NCBI RefSeq assembly: GCF_900096995.1
Contig: NZ_OANT01000011.1
Location: 1 to 64,000 of the forward strand
Direction: 5' to 3'
DNA from: Acinetobacter puyangensis
GTDB lineage: Bacteria > Pseudomonadota > Gammaproteobacteria > Pseudomonadales > Moraxellaceae
DNA: 64,000 nt
Of this stretch, positions 38,218 to 47,432 are shown piece after piece (within the stretch, counting starts at the first letter, position 1; each line of letters starts with the position of its first letter). The notes under the pieces were generated by a model. The model did not search any database and had not been told where the DNA came from. It was given only the letters and a program-made list of their open reading frames with translations. A program made the translations under genes and the position numbers.

Positions 38218-39027
38218 TTATTCCTGTTCATCCATAATACGATGTCGTTCATCGTGATAGTGTTCTTCGCTATAGCCATGTCGCCAATACGGAACGGCGT
38301 ATAGGTTGTGTTTATCAATCTGGTATTGATGACGTAAAATTTTTCTTAACGTCACCACTTTATTGTTTTCACCTGCCAATGAGACGGAAATTATTTGATT
38401 TTGCCAGTCTAGTTTGGCAAGTGAATCGATGATTTGAGTTTGAATGTCTTGCTGTGTAGATAACCAGAATATTTCAAATCCAGAGGGTGTCTCTAATGGT
38501 TGTTGATCTTCTTGATGCTCAATGTCTATCCAGACTTGTCCTTTGGCTGTTGCCGATAATTGTTTCAATGATGCTGCAATCATGGGTAAAGCAGACAAAT
38601 CTCCTATAAAAATAAAATAATTCGCCTGAGCATTGTATCGGTTTGGTCCTCCAGGGCCTGCTAGCCCTAAAAAATCTCCAGGTTTGGCATGGACTGCCCA
38701 GTTTGCTGCAATGCCGAAGTCCTGATGGCGAACAAAATCAACCACTAGCAACTGATTTTTCGGGACAAAATCACGAATGGTATAGGTACGGGTAATAGGG
38801 CGTTGTCCTTGTGGCCAGACGATTTTCCCATGTTCATCGCGAAAGGGGAGTAGAGGAATGGTCTGATCTTTTTGTGGGAAAAACAATTTGATATGTGCAC
38901 CGCCCTGATCCGTGGGAAAATCAGTAAAGTCCGTACTGGAAAAAAATATACGCTGCATATTTGGGCTTATTTGTATTGAAGACTGTACTTGAATAAGACG
39001 TGCTCTTGTATTTGATGGGGGGTTCAT
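38218..39027 (-). CDS. Siderophore-interacting protein (FAD ferric-siderophore reductase)
   Basis: A 269-aa flavoprotein of the SIP/ViuB family. The FAD-binding motif RPITRTYTIRDF and the GPGGPNRY loop are visible, followed by an NAD(P)H-binding-like C-terminal domain ending in the typical YWRHGYSEEHYHDE. It reduces ferric catechol complexes in the cytoplasm, releasing iron. It is divergent from the condensation gene, with a Fur-like palindrome in between. Confidence 0.93.
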   Translation of the reverse strand: MNPPSNTRARLIQVQSSIQISPNMQRIFFSSTDFTDFPTDQGGAHIKLFFPQKDQTIPLLPFRDEHGKIVWPQGQRPITRTYTIRDFVPKNQLLVVDFVRHQDFGIAANWAVHAKPGDFLGLAGPGGPNRYNAQANYFIFIGDLSALPMIAASLKQLSATAKGQVWIDIEHQEDQQPLETPSGFEIFWLSTQQDIQTQIIDSLAKLDWQNQIISVSLAGENNKVVTLRKILRHQYQIDKHNLYAVPYWRHGYSEEHYHDERHRIMDEQE

Positions 39028-39114
39028 CTTTTCATAATACCTTTGATTTTTATTAAAAAATAATTTTTTCCTTTAAATTTTGCTTTAAAACAATTAAATT
39101 ATCTTTAGATTATT

Positions 39115-39133
39115 GCAAATATAACTCATTTGC
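39115..39133. promoter_or_regulatory. Fur-like palindrome between SIP and condensation gene
   Basis: GCAAATATAACTCATTTGC carries the outer GCAAAT...ATTTGC arms common in gammaproteobacterial Fur boxes. The perfect inverted repeat extends to ATTGCAAAT (39112-39120) and ATTTGCAAT (39128-39136). It sits in the divergent promoter region and would allow joint iron repression of both genes. Confidence 0.65.
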
Positions 39134-39316
39134 AATTGTTAATTATTGTATTTTATGTTGAAAGATACATGATTGCAATAGAGCGTAGCCGGTTTGTATT
39201 GTTGATTCATTTTCAAAATGGTCAATACAACCCGATGTAGAGTGATTTTCATCATATAAAAAATCATTGCTTTACTGTTTTTAGACAATTTATAAATAAA
39301 TATTATAGGTAGATTT

Positions 39317-40636
39317 ATGCAGATTAAGACATCCGAACCTTTAACTCGTGCACAACACAGCATGTGGGTGGGACATCAACATCATGGCAGTTTGCCCTTT
39401 CATACCGCGGAATGGTTGGTCATAGAGGGACCTCTCAATCGTGAGTTGTTTCATCAAGCTGTTACGGCCACGTTGACAGAGGCAAAGGCTTTACATTGGC
39501 GAGTGGTGGAGCGAAATGGCAAATTTTATCGACAAGATGATGTCCCTGTTCGTGAACCTGATTTCATCGATTTATCTGCACTCAATGAAGTGGCATTGAA
39601 TCAATGGCTAGAACAACACGTGATGCCTGCATTTGATCCGGTGCAGGGACATTTGTACGACTATACATTTGTGCATTTGGATCAACAGCGATATGGCATG
39701 TTCTTAAGAGCGCATCATGTCGCACTGGATGGTTATGCTTACGGATTGTTAATTAACCGTTTTATTGATTATTATCAGGCGCTGTGTCATCAGGTTGATT
39801 TAAAAAATAAACCCTTTGATCATTACTCGAAATTTTTAGCAGAAGAACAGCAATATCTGGACTCTGCTCAAGCTGAGGCAGATCTGATTTTCTGGAAGCA
39901 AAACTTTTCAGGTGAATTGGCGCCAAAGAAACGGTTAAAGCGATCTTTAAAAGAACCTTTTACACAGGGCTATCGTTTTGAGGATGTGATTGATCTGACC
40001 ACACAACAACAATTAAATACTCTGGCTTCTGAGCTAAAATTACCCAGTGCAATGATCGTTATGGCAGTCTTTATGGCATATATGATCAAGCAGGAAGATC
40101 ATCATCAACAATGTTTTGGCATTCCACTGTTATCGAGATTGGGAACATCGGCATTAAGAATACCCTGTTTAACCATGAATATTATCCCTTTACGCTTGGA
40201 TACGACTGGTAGCGAGAATTTATCCGAAATAGTTGCCTTGCTGGCCACACGCTTTACACAAATCCGTCCTTACCAGCGCTGTTACTTTGAGCAATTGCGT
40301 TTTGTACTTGAGGACTTTCAACCATTTGAGAATATTTTATTTGGACCGGTTGTCAACTGGATTCCCTTTCCTTTACCTGAACATTTTGAAGGTTGTCAGC
40401 TTAAAAAAACCACCATTTCCGCTGGACCAATTGAAGACTTTGATATGGCGATTTCAAATAAACTGGTCGATGGGCAGGAACGTTTATATTTAGCGATTGA
40501 TGGGCATCCTGAACTTTATACTGTGCAAAGCCTTGAACACTATTGGCATGATGTGATGGCGATGTTAAAACATTGGTTGGATCAACCTTCTCTATGTTTG
40601 AAAGATTTAAATATTCGTGTTCCTCTGCCAAAATAA
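39317..40636 (+). CDS. Free-standing NRPS condensation protein (VibH-type amide synthase)
   Basis: A 439-aa single condensation domain with no adenylation or carrier domain. The catalytic HHxxxDG is RAHHVALDG (His133, His134, Asp138). Downstream motifs such as GIPLLSRLG and the FGPVVNWIPFPLP region are also present. VibH in vibriobactin synthesis is a stand-alone condensation domain that joins carrier-bound 2,3-dihydroxybenzoate to a soluble polyamine. The neighbouring genes make exactly that activated acyl group, so a diamine or polyamine acceptor is likely here. A hairpin spans its stop codon (40622-40648). Confidence 0.88.
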   Translation: MQIKTSEPLTRAQHSMWVGHQHHGSLPFHTAEWLVIEGPLNRELFHQAVTATLTEAKALHWRVVERNGKFYRQDDVPVREPDFIDLSALNEVALNQWLEQHVMPAFDPVQGHLYDYTFVHLDQQRYGMFLRAHHVALDGYAYGLLINRFIDYYQALCHQVDLKNKPFDHYSKFLAEEQQYLDSAQAEADLIFWKQNFSGELAPKKRLKRSLKEPFTQGYRFEDVIDLTTQQQLNTLASELKLPSAMIVMAVFMAYMIKQEDHHQQCFGIPLLSRLGTSALRIPCLTMNIIPLRLDTTGSENLSEIVALLATRFTQIRPYQRCYFEQLRFVLEDFQPFENILFGPVVNWIPFPLPEHFEGCQLKKTTISAGPIEDFDMAISNKLVDGQERLYLAIDGHPELYTVQSLEHYWHDVMAMLKHWLDQPSLCLKDLNIRVPLPK

Positions 40637-40690
40637 TGTTGGCAGAGGATTGAGGAAGTTCATCAGTAGGATGTTGTGAATATTCTTGAT

Positions 40691-41464
40691 CTAGACCCCT
40701 AACGTGGCGCCACCATCTACGACCAGTTCGTGCATGGTGATTTGTTTGGCTTGATCTGAAAGTAAAAATAATACTGCATTGGCGATATCTTCAGGTTCTG
40801 CGATTCGTTGTAAAGGAATGCCGGTACGATATTGTGTTAGGTCACCTTCAATCACACTTTTGGGCGGATGGTCATCTGTCCAAAGTTGGCGTTGCATTGC
40901 TGTGAGCGTCGAGCCGGGTAAAACTAAATTGCATCGAATACCGTAAGGTGCAAGCTCCAAGGCAAGATTTTTAAAATAATGGCTCAAAGCCGCTTTGGTG
41001 GTGGCATACAAGCCCATATTCATACGGGGGATCAGGGCTGCATTTGAGCTGATAGTGACAATGACACCTTTTTGGTTTTTGATCATTTCTCTGGCAACCC
41101 ATTGCGATAATAAAATAGGACCTAAAAAATTTGAATTTAGGTTGTGCTGCCATTGCTGCAAATTGCTATCAAGCAGGCTGCCCATGTGTAGAATACCTGC
41201 TGCATTGATTAAGCCAGTGATAGGTACATGCTTAAATTTTGATTGTTCAATTTGTTTGATTAAACTTTCTGTATGGTAAATATCGTGCGTAATATGTTCA
41301 AAATTTTGCGTATATATCTCCTGATATTGTTGAGAGAATTGCCATTTGCCGAGATCGGGTTGTCGGTCAATCCCAATAACTAAATGTCCTTGTTGCAATA
41401 ATTTTTCGACGATTACTGCACCTATGCCTTGGGCGGCACCTGTCACAATATATAAAGCAGTCAT
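40691..41464 (-). CDS. entA: 2,3-dihydro-2,3-dihydroxybenzoate dehydrogenase
   Basis: A 257-aa short-chain dehydrogenase that makes 2,3-dihydroxybenzoate. It has the NAD motif VTGAAQGIGAVI, NAAGILHMGSLL, and a catalytic Tyr-Lys in GLYATTKAALSHY. EntA-like specificity is supported by GILHMG and by adjacency to entC, entE and the isochorismatase gene. It is divergent from entC across a Fur-box-rich promoter. Confidence 0.93.
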   Translation of the reverse strand: MTALYIVTGAAQGIGAVIVEKLLQQGHLVIGIDRQPDLGKWQFSQQYQEIYTQNFEHITHDIYHTESLIKQIEQSKFKHVPITGLINAAGILHMGSLLDSNLQQWQHNLNSNFLGPILLSQWVAREMIKNQKGVIVTISSNAALIPRMNMGLYATTKAALSHYFKNLALELAPYGIRCNLVLPGSTLTAMQRQLWTDDHPPKSVIEGDLTQYRTGIPLQRIAEPEDIANAVLFLLSDQAKQITMHELVVDGGATLGV

Positions 41465-41499
41465 AATTCGGTCCTATATTTTTGAAGACTGTTAATCAT

Positions 41500-41560
41500 A
41501 AGTAATGATTATTATATTCAATTGTAAATGATAATATATATTTATTGATAATCATTTGAT
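41500..41560. promoter_or_regulatory. Fur-box cluster between entA and entC
   Basis: Three overlapping Fur-like stretches are visible: AAGTAATGATTATTATATT (41500-41518), AAATGATAATATATAT (41526-41541) and ATTGATAATCATTTGATAA (41544-41562). They share GATAAT/ATTATC hexamers and lie in the divergent promoter, so both directions should be repressed by Fur when iron is sufficient. Confidence 0.75.
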
Positions 41561-41667
41561 AAATTGAATGGGGCATGCTAGATTTTAGGGCTTAAGCACT
41601 ATGGACAGATTATTCTTAACAGGAATGTTGCATTTATTACATTGTAGAAAAAGATGCGAGACGAATT

Positions 41668-42891
41668 ATGTCAATCCAACAACCCTGGTTTAAAAATGCA
41701 TTACATATTAAGAAACAAAATTTATTTGAATCGGATCAAGCTGGTTTTGTTTTTGCTGCACCCACAGGCACTATTTCGAGTAAGAAAATATATAAAAATA
41801 TTGATTTCTTGAATCATCCAGAGCTTACATTTCAACAGCAACTTACGCAGTGGTTAACACAATCAAAATTATTGTTACAGCAAGAAATAAGTGCTTCTAA
41901 TAATCATGATTTAATCATTGTTGGTGGTTTACCCTTTGATGCACGTGATTTACCTGAACTGTCCATTGCAGAAGCGAGTAATACACACGTGTCAAATCAG
42001 GCCCGAAGTTGTCAGTTCAATGCTAAACAAACTGGCGTAAAAGCGAAATTAATCCCTGCTGCTCAAATTTATACAGAAGGGGTTAGCCAGCTAGTCGATT
42101 TAATTCACGAAAAAAAGCTTAAAAAAGCAGTCTTGGCAAGAGCAATGGATCTTTCGCTGGATGAAAGAATAGATGTAGTCGATGTCTTTTGTCATTTACT
42201 GGATACCAATCCTGAAGGCTATACCTTTGCTTTATCACAGCAGCCCCAAAAACAGGGCTGGTTTATGGGTGCAAGTCCGGAATTGTTGATTGCCAAACAA
42301 AATGAACAGATTTTTAGTCATCCTGTCGCCGGTACATTGGCAAGGCATCCAGATCAGGCAATCGATAACGCCCGCGCAGCAGAATTGCTGGCATCTGCTA
42401 AAGATCAACATGAACATGCAATGGTGATCGAAGCAATCGCAGATCAGTTAACGCCGTTTTGTAAAACCCTGCATATTCCCAAACAACCTGCTTTGCTTCA
42501 AACCCAAACCCTTTGGCATTTGGCAACAAAAATTCAGGGTACAGTAAAAGATCCGGATCTGCATATCTTTGATCTGGTATCAATTTTACATCCTACGCCA
42601 GCAGTGTGTGGCGAACCTGCGCAATTGGCACGAGAATTAATCGCAAGTCTAGAACCGTTTCATCGCAGCTTATTTGCCGGGGCCATCGGGTGGAGTGATG
42701 CACAGGGCAATGGTGCTTGGTCTGTCACTGTTCGTTGTGGTCGGATTTTTGAGCAGCAGATTCGATTATATGCTGGTGCAGGTATTGTGTCGGCTTCCAA
42801 ACCTGAACTTGAACTGAATGAAACAGCTGCAAAATTTCAAACCATGCTGAATGCATTAGGATTAAAAGCAGAACAACTGATTTATATTTAA
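41668..42891 (+). CDS. entC: Isochorismate synthase
   Basis: A 407-aa chorismate-utilising enzyme that makes isochorismate, the first step to 2,3-dihydroxybenzoate. It has the conserved KKAVLARAMDLSL and GASPELLIAKQNEQIFSHPVAGT. The C-terminal core has HPTPAVCGEPAQLARE and FAGAIGWSDAQGNGAWSVTVRCG. The length is normal for EntC/DhbC. It is followed closely by entE (about 30 bases), isochorismatase and carrier genes in one operon. Confidence 0.95.
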   Translation: MSIQQPWFKNALHIKKQNLFESDQAGFVFAAPTGTISSKKIYKNIDFLNHPELTFQQQLTQWLTQSKLLLQQEISASNNHDLIIVGGLPFDARDLPELSIAEASNTHVSNQARSCQFNAKQTGVKAKLIPAAQIYTEGVSQLVDLIHEKKLKKAVLARAMDLSLDERIDVVDVFCHLLDTNPEGYTFALSQQPQKQGWFMGASPELLIAKQNEQIFSHPVAGTLARHPDQAIDNARAAELLASAKDQHEHAMVIEAIADQLTPFCKTLHIPKQPALLQTQTLWHLATKIQGTVKDPDLHIFDLVSILHPTPAVCGEPAQLARELIASLEPFHRSLFAGAIGWSDAQGNGAWSVTVRCGRIFEQQIRLYAGAGIVSASKPELELNETAAKFQTMLNALGLKAEQLIYI

Positions 42892-42919
42892 ATGAAATGA
42901 GAAAATGAAAGGATTTTTT

Positions 42920-44602
42920 ATGTCAACTCAATCCATCCAAGATAGTGATGCATGCATGAAAATAATCGATGGCGTAGTTGCATATCCGCCAGAATTTGTA
43001 GAGAAGTATAAAAAAACAGGATATTGGCGAGGGCAAACCATTCAAGATTTTTTTACAGACTGTGTTAAAAAATATGGCAACACGATAGCGATTATTTGTG
43101 GTGAAAGACATTTGAGCTATGCCCAGTTAAATCAGCAAATTGATCAATTGGTTGCTTATTTGCAGCAATTAGGCTATCGCGCTGGTGAGCGTGCTGTGAT
43201 TCAACTACCGAATATAGCAGAATTTTTTATTGCCTATTTTGCGACAATTCGTTTGGGTATGCTGCCAGTCATGAGTTTGCCTGCACATCGCCATGCAGAA
43301 GTAAGTCATTTTATTGATCAAACCCAGGCTAAATTATATATTTGTGCAGATAAATATTTGGGTTTTGACTATCGACATCTGGCGAGAACCTGTCAGCAGC
43401 GTTGCCCAACTTTACAGCATGTACTTGTAGTCGGTGCTCCCGAAGAGTTTATTGCTTGGCCGGACCTTACGCAAAATACAATGGATGGTATTTCTGTGAC
43501 GGTACCGAAAATAGATGCAGGTCAGGTTGCTTTTTTTCAATTGTCAGGAGGGAGTACTGGCACACCTAAATTAATCCCACGAACACATGATGATTATCTT
43601 TATAGTGTGCGGGCAAGTGCAGATATTTGCCAGTTGAATACATTGACTAGAATGCTGATGGTATTACCAGTGGCGCATAACTTTAGTCTAAGTTCACCTG
43701 GTTCACTTGGGCTGTTTTTTGCTGGAGGAACTTTGGTTTTGGCTTCGGATCCTTCTCCCACCACTTGTTTTAAGCTTATTGATCAACATCAGGTCAACCA
43801 TGTCGCACTCGTCCCCGCTCTGGCTGCAACGTGGGTCGAAAGCATACAGCAAGGTGCAGATAATATTTTTTCTAAAATTGATATTTTACAGGTCGGTGGA
43901 GCACGTCTAGCAGATGCATTGGCACGCCAATTGATCAACCAATATCAATGTAGATTACAGCAAGTTTTTGGCATGGCCGAAGGGCTGGTGAACTACACAC
44001 GTTATGATGATCCGTTGGAAAGCATTATTTCAACACAAGGTCAGCCGATTAGTGCGGATGATGAGATTAAAGTGGTGGATGATGCAGATGTTGAAGTTCC
44101 AGCAGGTGAAATCGGACATTTATTAACACGTGGTCCATACACCATTCGAGGCTATTACAAGGCGGATGAACATAATAGAAAATCCTTTACCAGCGACGGC
44201 TTTTATCGTACTGGTGATCTGGTTCGAATCACAAATGAAGGTAATATTGTTGTAGAAGGGCGAAGCAAAGATCAAATTAATCGGGGCGGAGAAAAAATAG
44301 CCACAGAAGAAGTAGAACAGGTTTTAAATCAACATACACAAGTGATTCAATCCGCTTTAGTGGCCATGCCTGATCAGATCTTGGGAGAAAAAAGCTGTGC
44401 TTTTGTGCAATGGCGTGCAGAGTCATCAGATGCAAGCCCCGTTCGTTTGCAGATGCAATTAAGACAGTTTGTCCAACAGCATGGATTAGCTACATTTAAA
44501 ATTCCCGATCGTATTGAGTTCGTTGAAAAGATGCCTTATACCGCATTGGGTAAAATTGACAAAAAAATATTAAGAAAACAAGTCATTGAGAAAACAGCTT
44601 AA
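42920..44602 (+). CDS. entE: 2,3-dihydroxybenzoate-AMP ligase
   Basis: A 560-aa adenylating enzyme that activates 2,3-dihydroxybenzoate and loads it on an aryl carrier protein. Its motifs include FFQLSGGSTGTPKLIPRTHDDY (P-loop), VFGMAEGLVNYTR, the YRTGDLVR core Asp and the C-terminal catalytic Lys in YTALGKIDKK. The region GVVAYPPEFVEKYKKTGYWRGQT is the typical N-terminus. ATG 42920 follows AAAGGA at good spacing, better than 42905. Confidence 0.95.
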   Translation: MSTQSIQDSDACMKIIDGVVAYPPEFVEKYKKTGYWRGQTIQDFFTDCVKKYGNTIAIICGERHLSYAQLNQQIDQLVAYLQQLGYRAGERAVIQLPNIAEFFIAYFATIRLGMLPVMSLPAHRHAEVSHFIDQTQAKLYICADKYLGFDYRHLARTCQQRCPTLQHVLVVGAPEEFIAWPDLTQNTMDGISVTVPKIDAGQVAFFQLSGGSTGTPKLIPRTHDDYLYSVRASADICQLNTLTRMLMVLPVAHNFSLSSPGSLGLFFAGGTLVLASDPSPTTCFKLIDQHQVNHVALVPALAATWVESIQQGADNIFSKIDILQVGGARLADALARQLINQYQCRLQQVFGMAEGLVNYTRYDDPLESIISTQGQPISADDEIKVVDDADVEVPAGEIGHLLTRGPYTIRGYYKADEHNRKSFTSDGFYRTGDLVRITNEGNIVVEGRSKDQINRGGEKIATEEVEQVLNQHTQVIQSALVAMPDQILGEKSCAFVQWRAESSDASPVRLQMQLRQFVQQHGLATFKIPDRIEFVEKMPYTALGKIDKKILRKQVIEKTA

Positions 44603-44633
44603 ATCTTAATGCAATTAAATAGGTAGACTACAA

Positions 44634-45272
44634 ATGGCCATCCCCCGTATCGCAAGCTATCCCATGCCCCATGTGGAGAGTTTTCCCCAGAATAAAGTAA
44701 ATTGGACGGTTGATTCAAAACGTGCAGTTCTACTCGTTCATGATTTACAGCAATATTTTCTTGATTTTTTCGATGTCACACAAGCCCCTATTCTTGATCT
44801 GGTTTCCAATTGTCGTCAATTAATCAAGCATTGTCATGCAGCCGATATTCCGGTTTATTATACTGCCCAGCTCGGGGATCAAAGTTCAGAACATCGGCAA
44901 TTATTAACCGATTTTTGGGGCAAGGGATTATCAGCAGATCCTCAATTAACGCAAATCCTCCCGGAAGTTGCACCCCAATCACAGGATATCGTGTTGACCA
45001 AATGGCGCTATAGTGCTTTCAAAAAAAGTGATTTTGAACAACAAATTAAACAGGCAGATCGAGATCAATTAATTGTCTGTGGCGTATATGCACATATTGG
45101 TTGTTTATTGACAGCAGCGGAAGCTTTTATGCTGGATATTCAACCTTTTTTAGTTGGAGATGCAATTGCTGATTTTAGCGTAGAAGAACATCTATATGCT
45201 TTGAATTATGCAGCGGGGCGTTGCGCAAAAGTGATGGATACCCATACGGTGATTGCCGAAATTAATGAGTAG
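44634..45272 (+). CDS. Isochorismatase (stand-alone, EntB N-domain)
   Basis: A 212-aa isochorismatase that hydrolyses isochorismate to 2,3-dihydro-2,3-dihydroxybenzoate. It has the N-terminal IPRIASYPMPH typical of EntB/DhbB. The catalytic Asp is in VLLVHDLQQYFLDFF, the Lys in LTKWRYSAF, and CGVYAHIGCLLTA follows. In EntB the carrier domain is fused; here the protein stops after the isochorismatase domain and a separate carrier gene overlaps its end by eight bases. Confidence 0.93.
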   Translation: MAIPRIASYPMPHVESFPQNKVNWTVDSKRAVLLVHDLQQYFLDFFDVTQAPILDLVSNCRQLIKHCHAADIPVYYTAQLGDQSSEHRQLLTDFWGKGLSADPQLTQILPEVAPQSQDIVLTKWRYSAFKKSDFEQQIKQADRDQLIVCGVYAHIGCLLTAAEAFMLDIQPFLVGDAIADFSVEEHLYALNYAAGRCAKVMDTHTVIAEINE

Positions 45273-45513
45273 AGTAGAGCAAATGAAACCACAAAAATGG
45301 ACACTTGAACAGATACAGCAGGCCGTTGCCGAGCAACTTAAAATTGAGTCGAATGAAATCCAAGATGATGATAACTTATTATTATTAGGATTGGACTCGG
45401 TCAGTTTGATGACACTGGTCGGGCAATGGCGAGATGCAGGGGCCAATATCGAATTTCAGGATTTGATTGAGGAACCAACACTGAGAGATTGGCTACAGCG
45501 TCTGAATGATTAA
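45265..45513 (+). CDS. Aryl carrier protein
   Basis: An 82-aa carrier (76 aa if the ATG at 45283 is used). The phosphopantetheine attachment Ser is in LLLLGLDSVSLMTLV, followed by EFQDLIEEPTLRDWL. It is the equivalent of the C-terminal domain of EntB/VibB and would carry 2,3-dihydroxybenzoate from EntE to the condensation protein. Its start overlaps the isochorismatase stop, keeping 1:1 translation. No phosphopantetheinyl transferase gene is in the window. Confidence 0.9.
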   Translation: MSRVEQMKPQKWTLEQIQQAVAEQLKIESNEIQDDDNLLLLGLDSVSLMTLVGQWRDAGANIEFQDLIEEPTLRDWLQRLND

Positions 45514-46000
45514 GATTTCTATTTTTCTTGAGATCTATAATGCAGCCTCAAATCTGTTGTATAAGAGCAATACGTTACAAAGTCTAATCATGGCATAAAT
45601 TTTTCTCCGCCTTGCCGTAGATGATGCAAGGCAGGATATACAATAGTTTTTTATGAAGAAAAGCGGAGATTGGGTTGATGATGTAGAAAAGAGACTGTTG
45701 ATCTGGCTTTTCTATGAAGCGATATAAAAGTAAACATATAGCGCAAGCTTTGGTGCTTGTCTGAATACCTGCAACTTTAGTGGCAAGCGAATAAATTCCA
45801 TAAAAAATATGATACTATTTTAAACACATACTTTTTGTCAGGGATAGTGCGAAGCGGTAGAAATATGTAGGAAAAAAAAGTTGATTCTTTTGAAAAAACA
45901 TACAAATTGCCACTTTGTTTATGCCGAAATCGGTCTATATTAATGCTGAAAGCAGATTAAAGAGAAATGTAATTTTTAATTCTAAGAAGGGAGTATCACA
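45514..46000. other. Intergenic gap after the siderophore operon
   Basis: No gene is supported. GCCTTGC (45609-45615) and GCAAGGC (45626-45632) form a stem that may end the ent operon, though no T run follows directly. The rest is AT-rich. A TATATT hexamer near 45936 could belong to the universal stress protein promoter. Confidence 0.45.
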
Positions 46001-46444
46001 ATGGCTTATCAACATATTTTAGTTCCAGTCGATGGTTCAGACACATCTTTAGTTGCAGTAAAACAGGCTGCCGATCTTGCAAAAGCGTTTGGAAGCAAAG
46101 TCACTGCAATTTGCGTATTAACCTTGGACCCATTTATTGGGGTAGAATTTATTAATACCCAAGATATGCGGGACGATTATCTTAAACAGGCAAGACTGGG
46201 TGTTCAGCAAATTCTTGATCAGGCAAAACAACAATTTGCCCAAGAAGGAATTGATGTAGATACGCAAATTGTCGAAGGACAAATTATTCATAAGGAAATT
46301 GTGGGTGCGGCAGAACAGTTACATGCAGATTTATTGGTGATTGGTTCTCATGGTCGCAAAGGCATTAAAAAAATGGTTCTGGGAAGTGTTGCGCAAAGCG
46401 TTTTAGGTGAAATTAGTATTCCTGTTCTGGTGGTACGTGGCTAA
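46001..46444 (+). CDS. Universal stress protein, UspA family
   Basis: A 147-aa single Usp domain beginning YQHILVPVDGSDTSLVAVKQA, with the ATP-binding GSHGRKGIKKMVLGSVAQSVL motif near the C-terminus. Such proteins are cytoplasmic and induced by starvation or stress; binding of ATP is suggested by the intact G-2x-G-9x-G(S/T) motif. AAGAAGGGAG precedes the ATG. It is monocistronic and followed by a terminator. Confidence 0.95.
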   Translation: MAYQHILVPVDGSDTSLVAVKQAADLAKAFGSKVTAICVLTLDPFIGVEFINTQDMRDDYLKQARLGVQQILDQAKQQFAQEGIDVDTQIVEGQIIHKEIVGAAEQLHADLLVIGSHGRKGIKKMVLGSVAQSVLGEISIPVLVVRG

Positions 46445-46468
46445 ATATTTCTTTGTATAGCGCAGTTT

Positions 46469-46492
46469 AGGCATCCATTCGGATGCCTTTCA
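46469..46492 (+). terminator. Terminator after universal stress protein gene
   Basis: AGGCATCC (46469-46476), loop ATTC, GGATGCCT (46481-46488), then TTCATATTTTG. A short perfect stem with T-rich tail, 25 bases after the stop. Confidence 0.75.
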
Positions 46493-46665
46493 TATTTTGT
46501 TGGTACATGAAAAGCAATATCCAAGCAGAGTTCAAATGAAATGAAGCAGTAGTAACACAAATAACTGCATAAAATCATACCAGAACCCTCATATGTATGG
46601 TCCTACAATGTAATACATTGATCATTTGTTTTAGCCACTACATGATAAATAATGGAGAAGTTTTG

Positions 46666-47373
46666 ATGCTAAAAAAAATCGTTGAAAAAGTAGTGCTGAT
46701 GAGCAGTATTGGCTTAACCGGCCTTGCATGTATGTCACTGGCCAATGCGGATAATGATCGTAGAATTATTAATTTACAGGCTGAGGCTGTGCGTGAAGTC
46801 GCAAATGATGAAATGCAAGCCGTGCTCTATACCGAATTAAATGAAAAAGATGCCTCTGTACTGGCCAATAAAATCAATACAGTGATTAATCAGGCGATTG
46901 ACACGGCGAAACAATATCCAAAAGTACACATTAAAACCGGTAATCAAAATACTTATCCTGTTTATAATGATAAACGTCAACTGGTTAACTGGCGTGGACG
47001 TGCCGAGGTGGTGCTAAACAGTCAGGATTTTAAACAAACCAGTGAGTTGGTTGCGAAATTACAAAATCGATTACAGCTGCAAGGCATCAGTTTTGATGTT
47101 TCGGATGCACAGCGCCAAAAAGTCGAAGATGAATTGTATATAGAAGCGTCTAGAGCCTTCCAGCAACGTGCACAATTGCTCGTCACACCATGGAATGCCA
47201 GCAAATACGAATTGGTGAACTTACAACTCAATACCAGTGGTGGCTATCGACCTATGCCGATGTATGCCAAAGCTGCGGTTTCATTACAATCTGCCGATAT
47301 AGAAAGTCAAAATATTGAGGCTGGCAATAGTGAGATTAAAGTGGTGGCCAATGGGAGTATTCAATTACAGTAA
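46666..47373 (+). CDS. SIMPL (DUF541) domain periplasmic protein
   Basis: A 235-aa exported protein. The signal peptide spans MLKKIVEKVVLMSSIGLTGLACMSLANA; the mature part is a SIMPL domain (INLQAEAVREVANDEMQAVLYTE, SFDVSDAQRQKVEDELYIEASRAF). Homologues occur in oxidative-stress and outer-membrane contexts; the role is unknown. The ATG at 46666 follows GGAG and gives a normal signal peptide, unlike 46597. The Cys in the hydrophobic region (LACMS) could raise the question of a lipobox, but the LANA cleavage site fits better. Confidence 0.85.
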   Translation: MLKKIVEKVVLMSSIGLTGLACMSLANADNDRRIINLQAEAVREVANDEMQAVLYTELNEKDASVLANKINTVINQAIDTAKQYPKVHIKTGNQNTYPVYNDKRQLVNWRGRAEVVLNSQDFKQTSELVAKLQNRLQLQGISFDVSDAQRQKVEDELYIEASRAFQQRAQLLVTPWNASKYELVNLQLNTSGGYRPMPMYAKAAVSLQSADIESQNIEAGNSEIKVVANGSIQLQ

Positions 47374-47432
47374 GTGACGTGTCATGCTGCCTGAGGCTAG
47401 GCAGGCAGCATAAAGACCATACTTATTAGAGA

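Noticed and set aside
38021-38257. Plus-strand open frame of 78 codons between the decarboxylase and SIP genes
   Set aside because: It overlaps the end of the SIP gene, has no recognisable features and begins inside a terminator.
47384-47411. Hairpin ATGCTGCCTG / CAGGCAGCAT after the SIMPL gene
   Set aside because: A 10-bp stem but no T run on either strand, so it cannot be called a rho-independent terminator with confidence.
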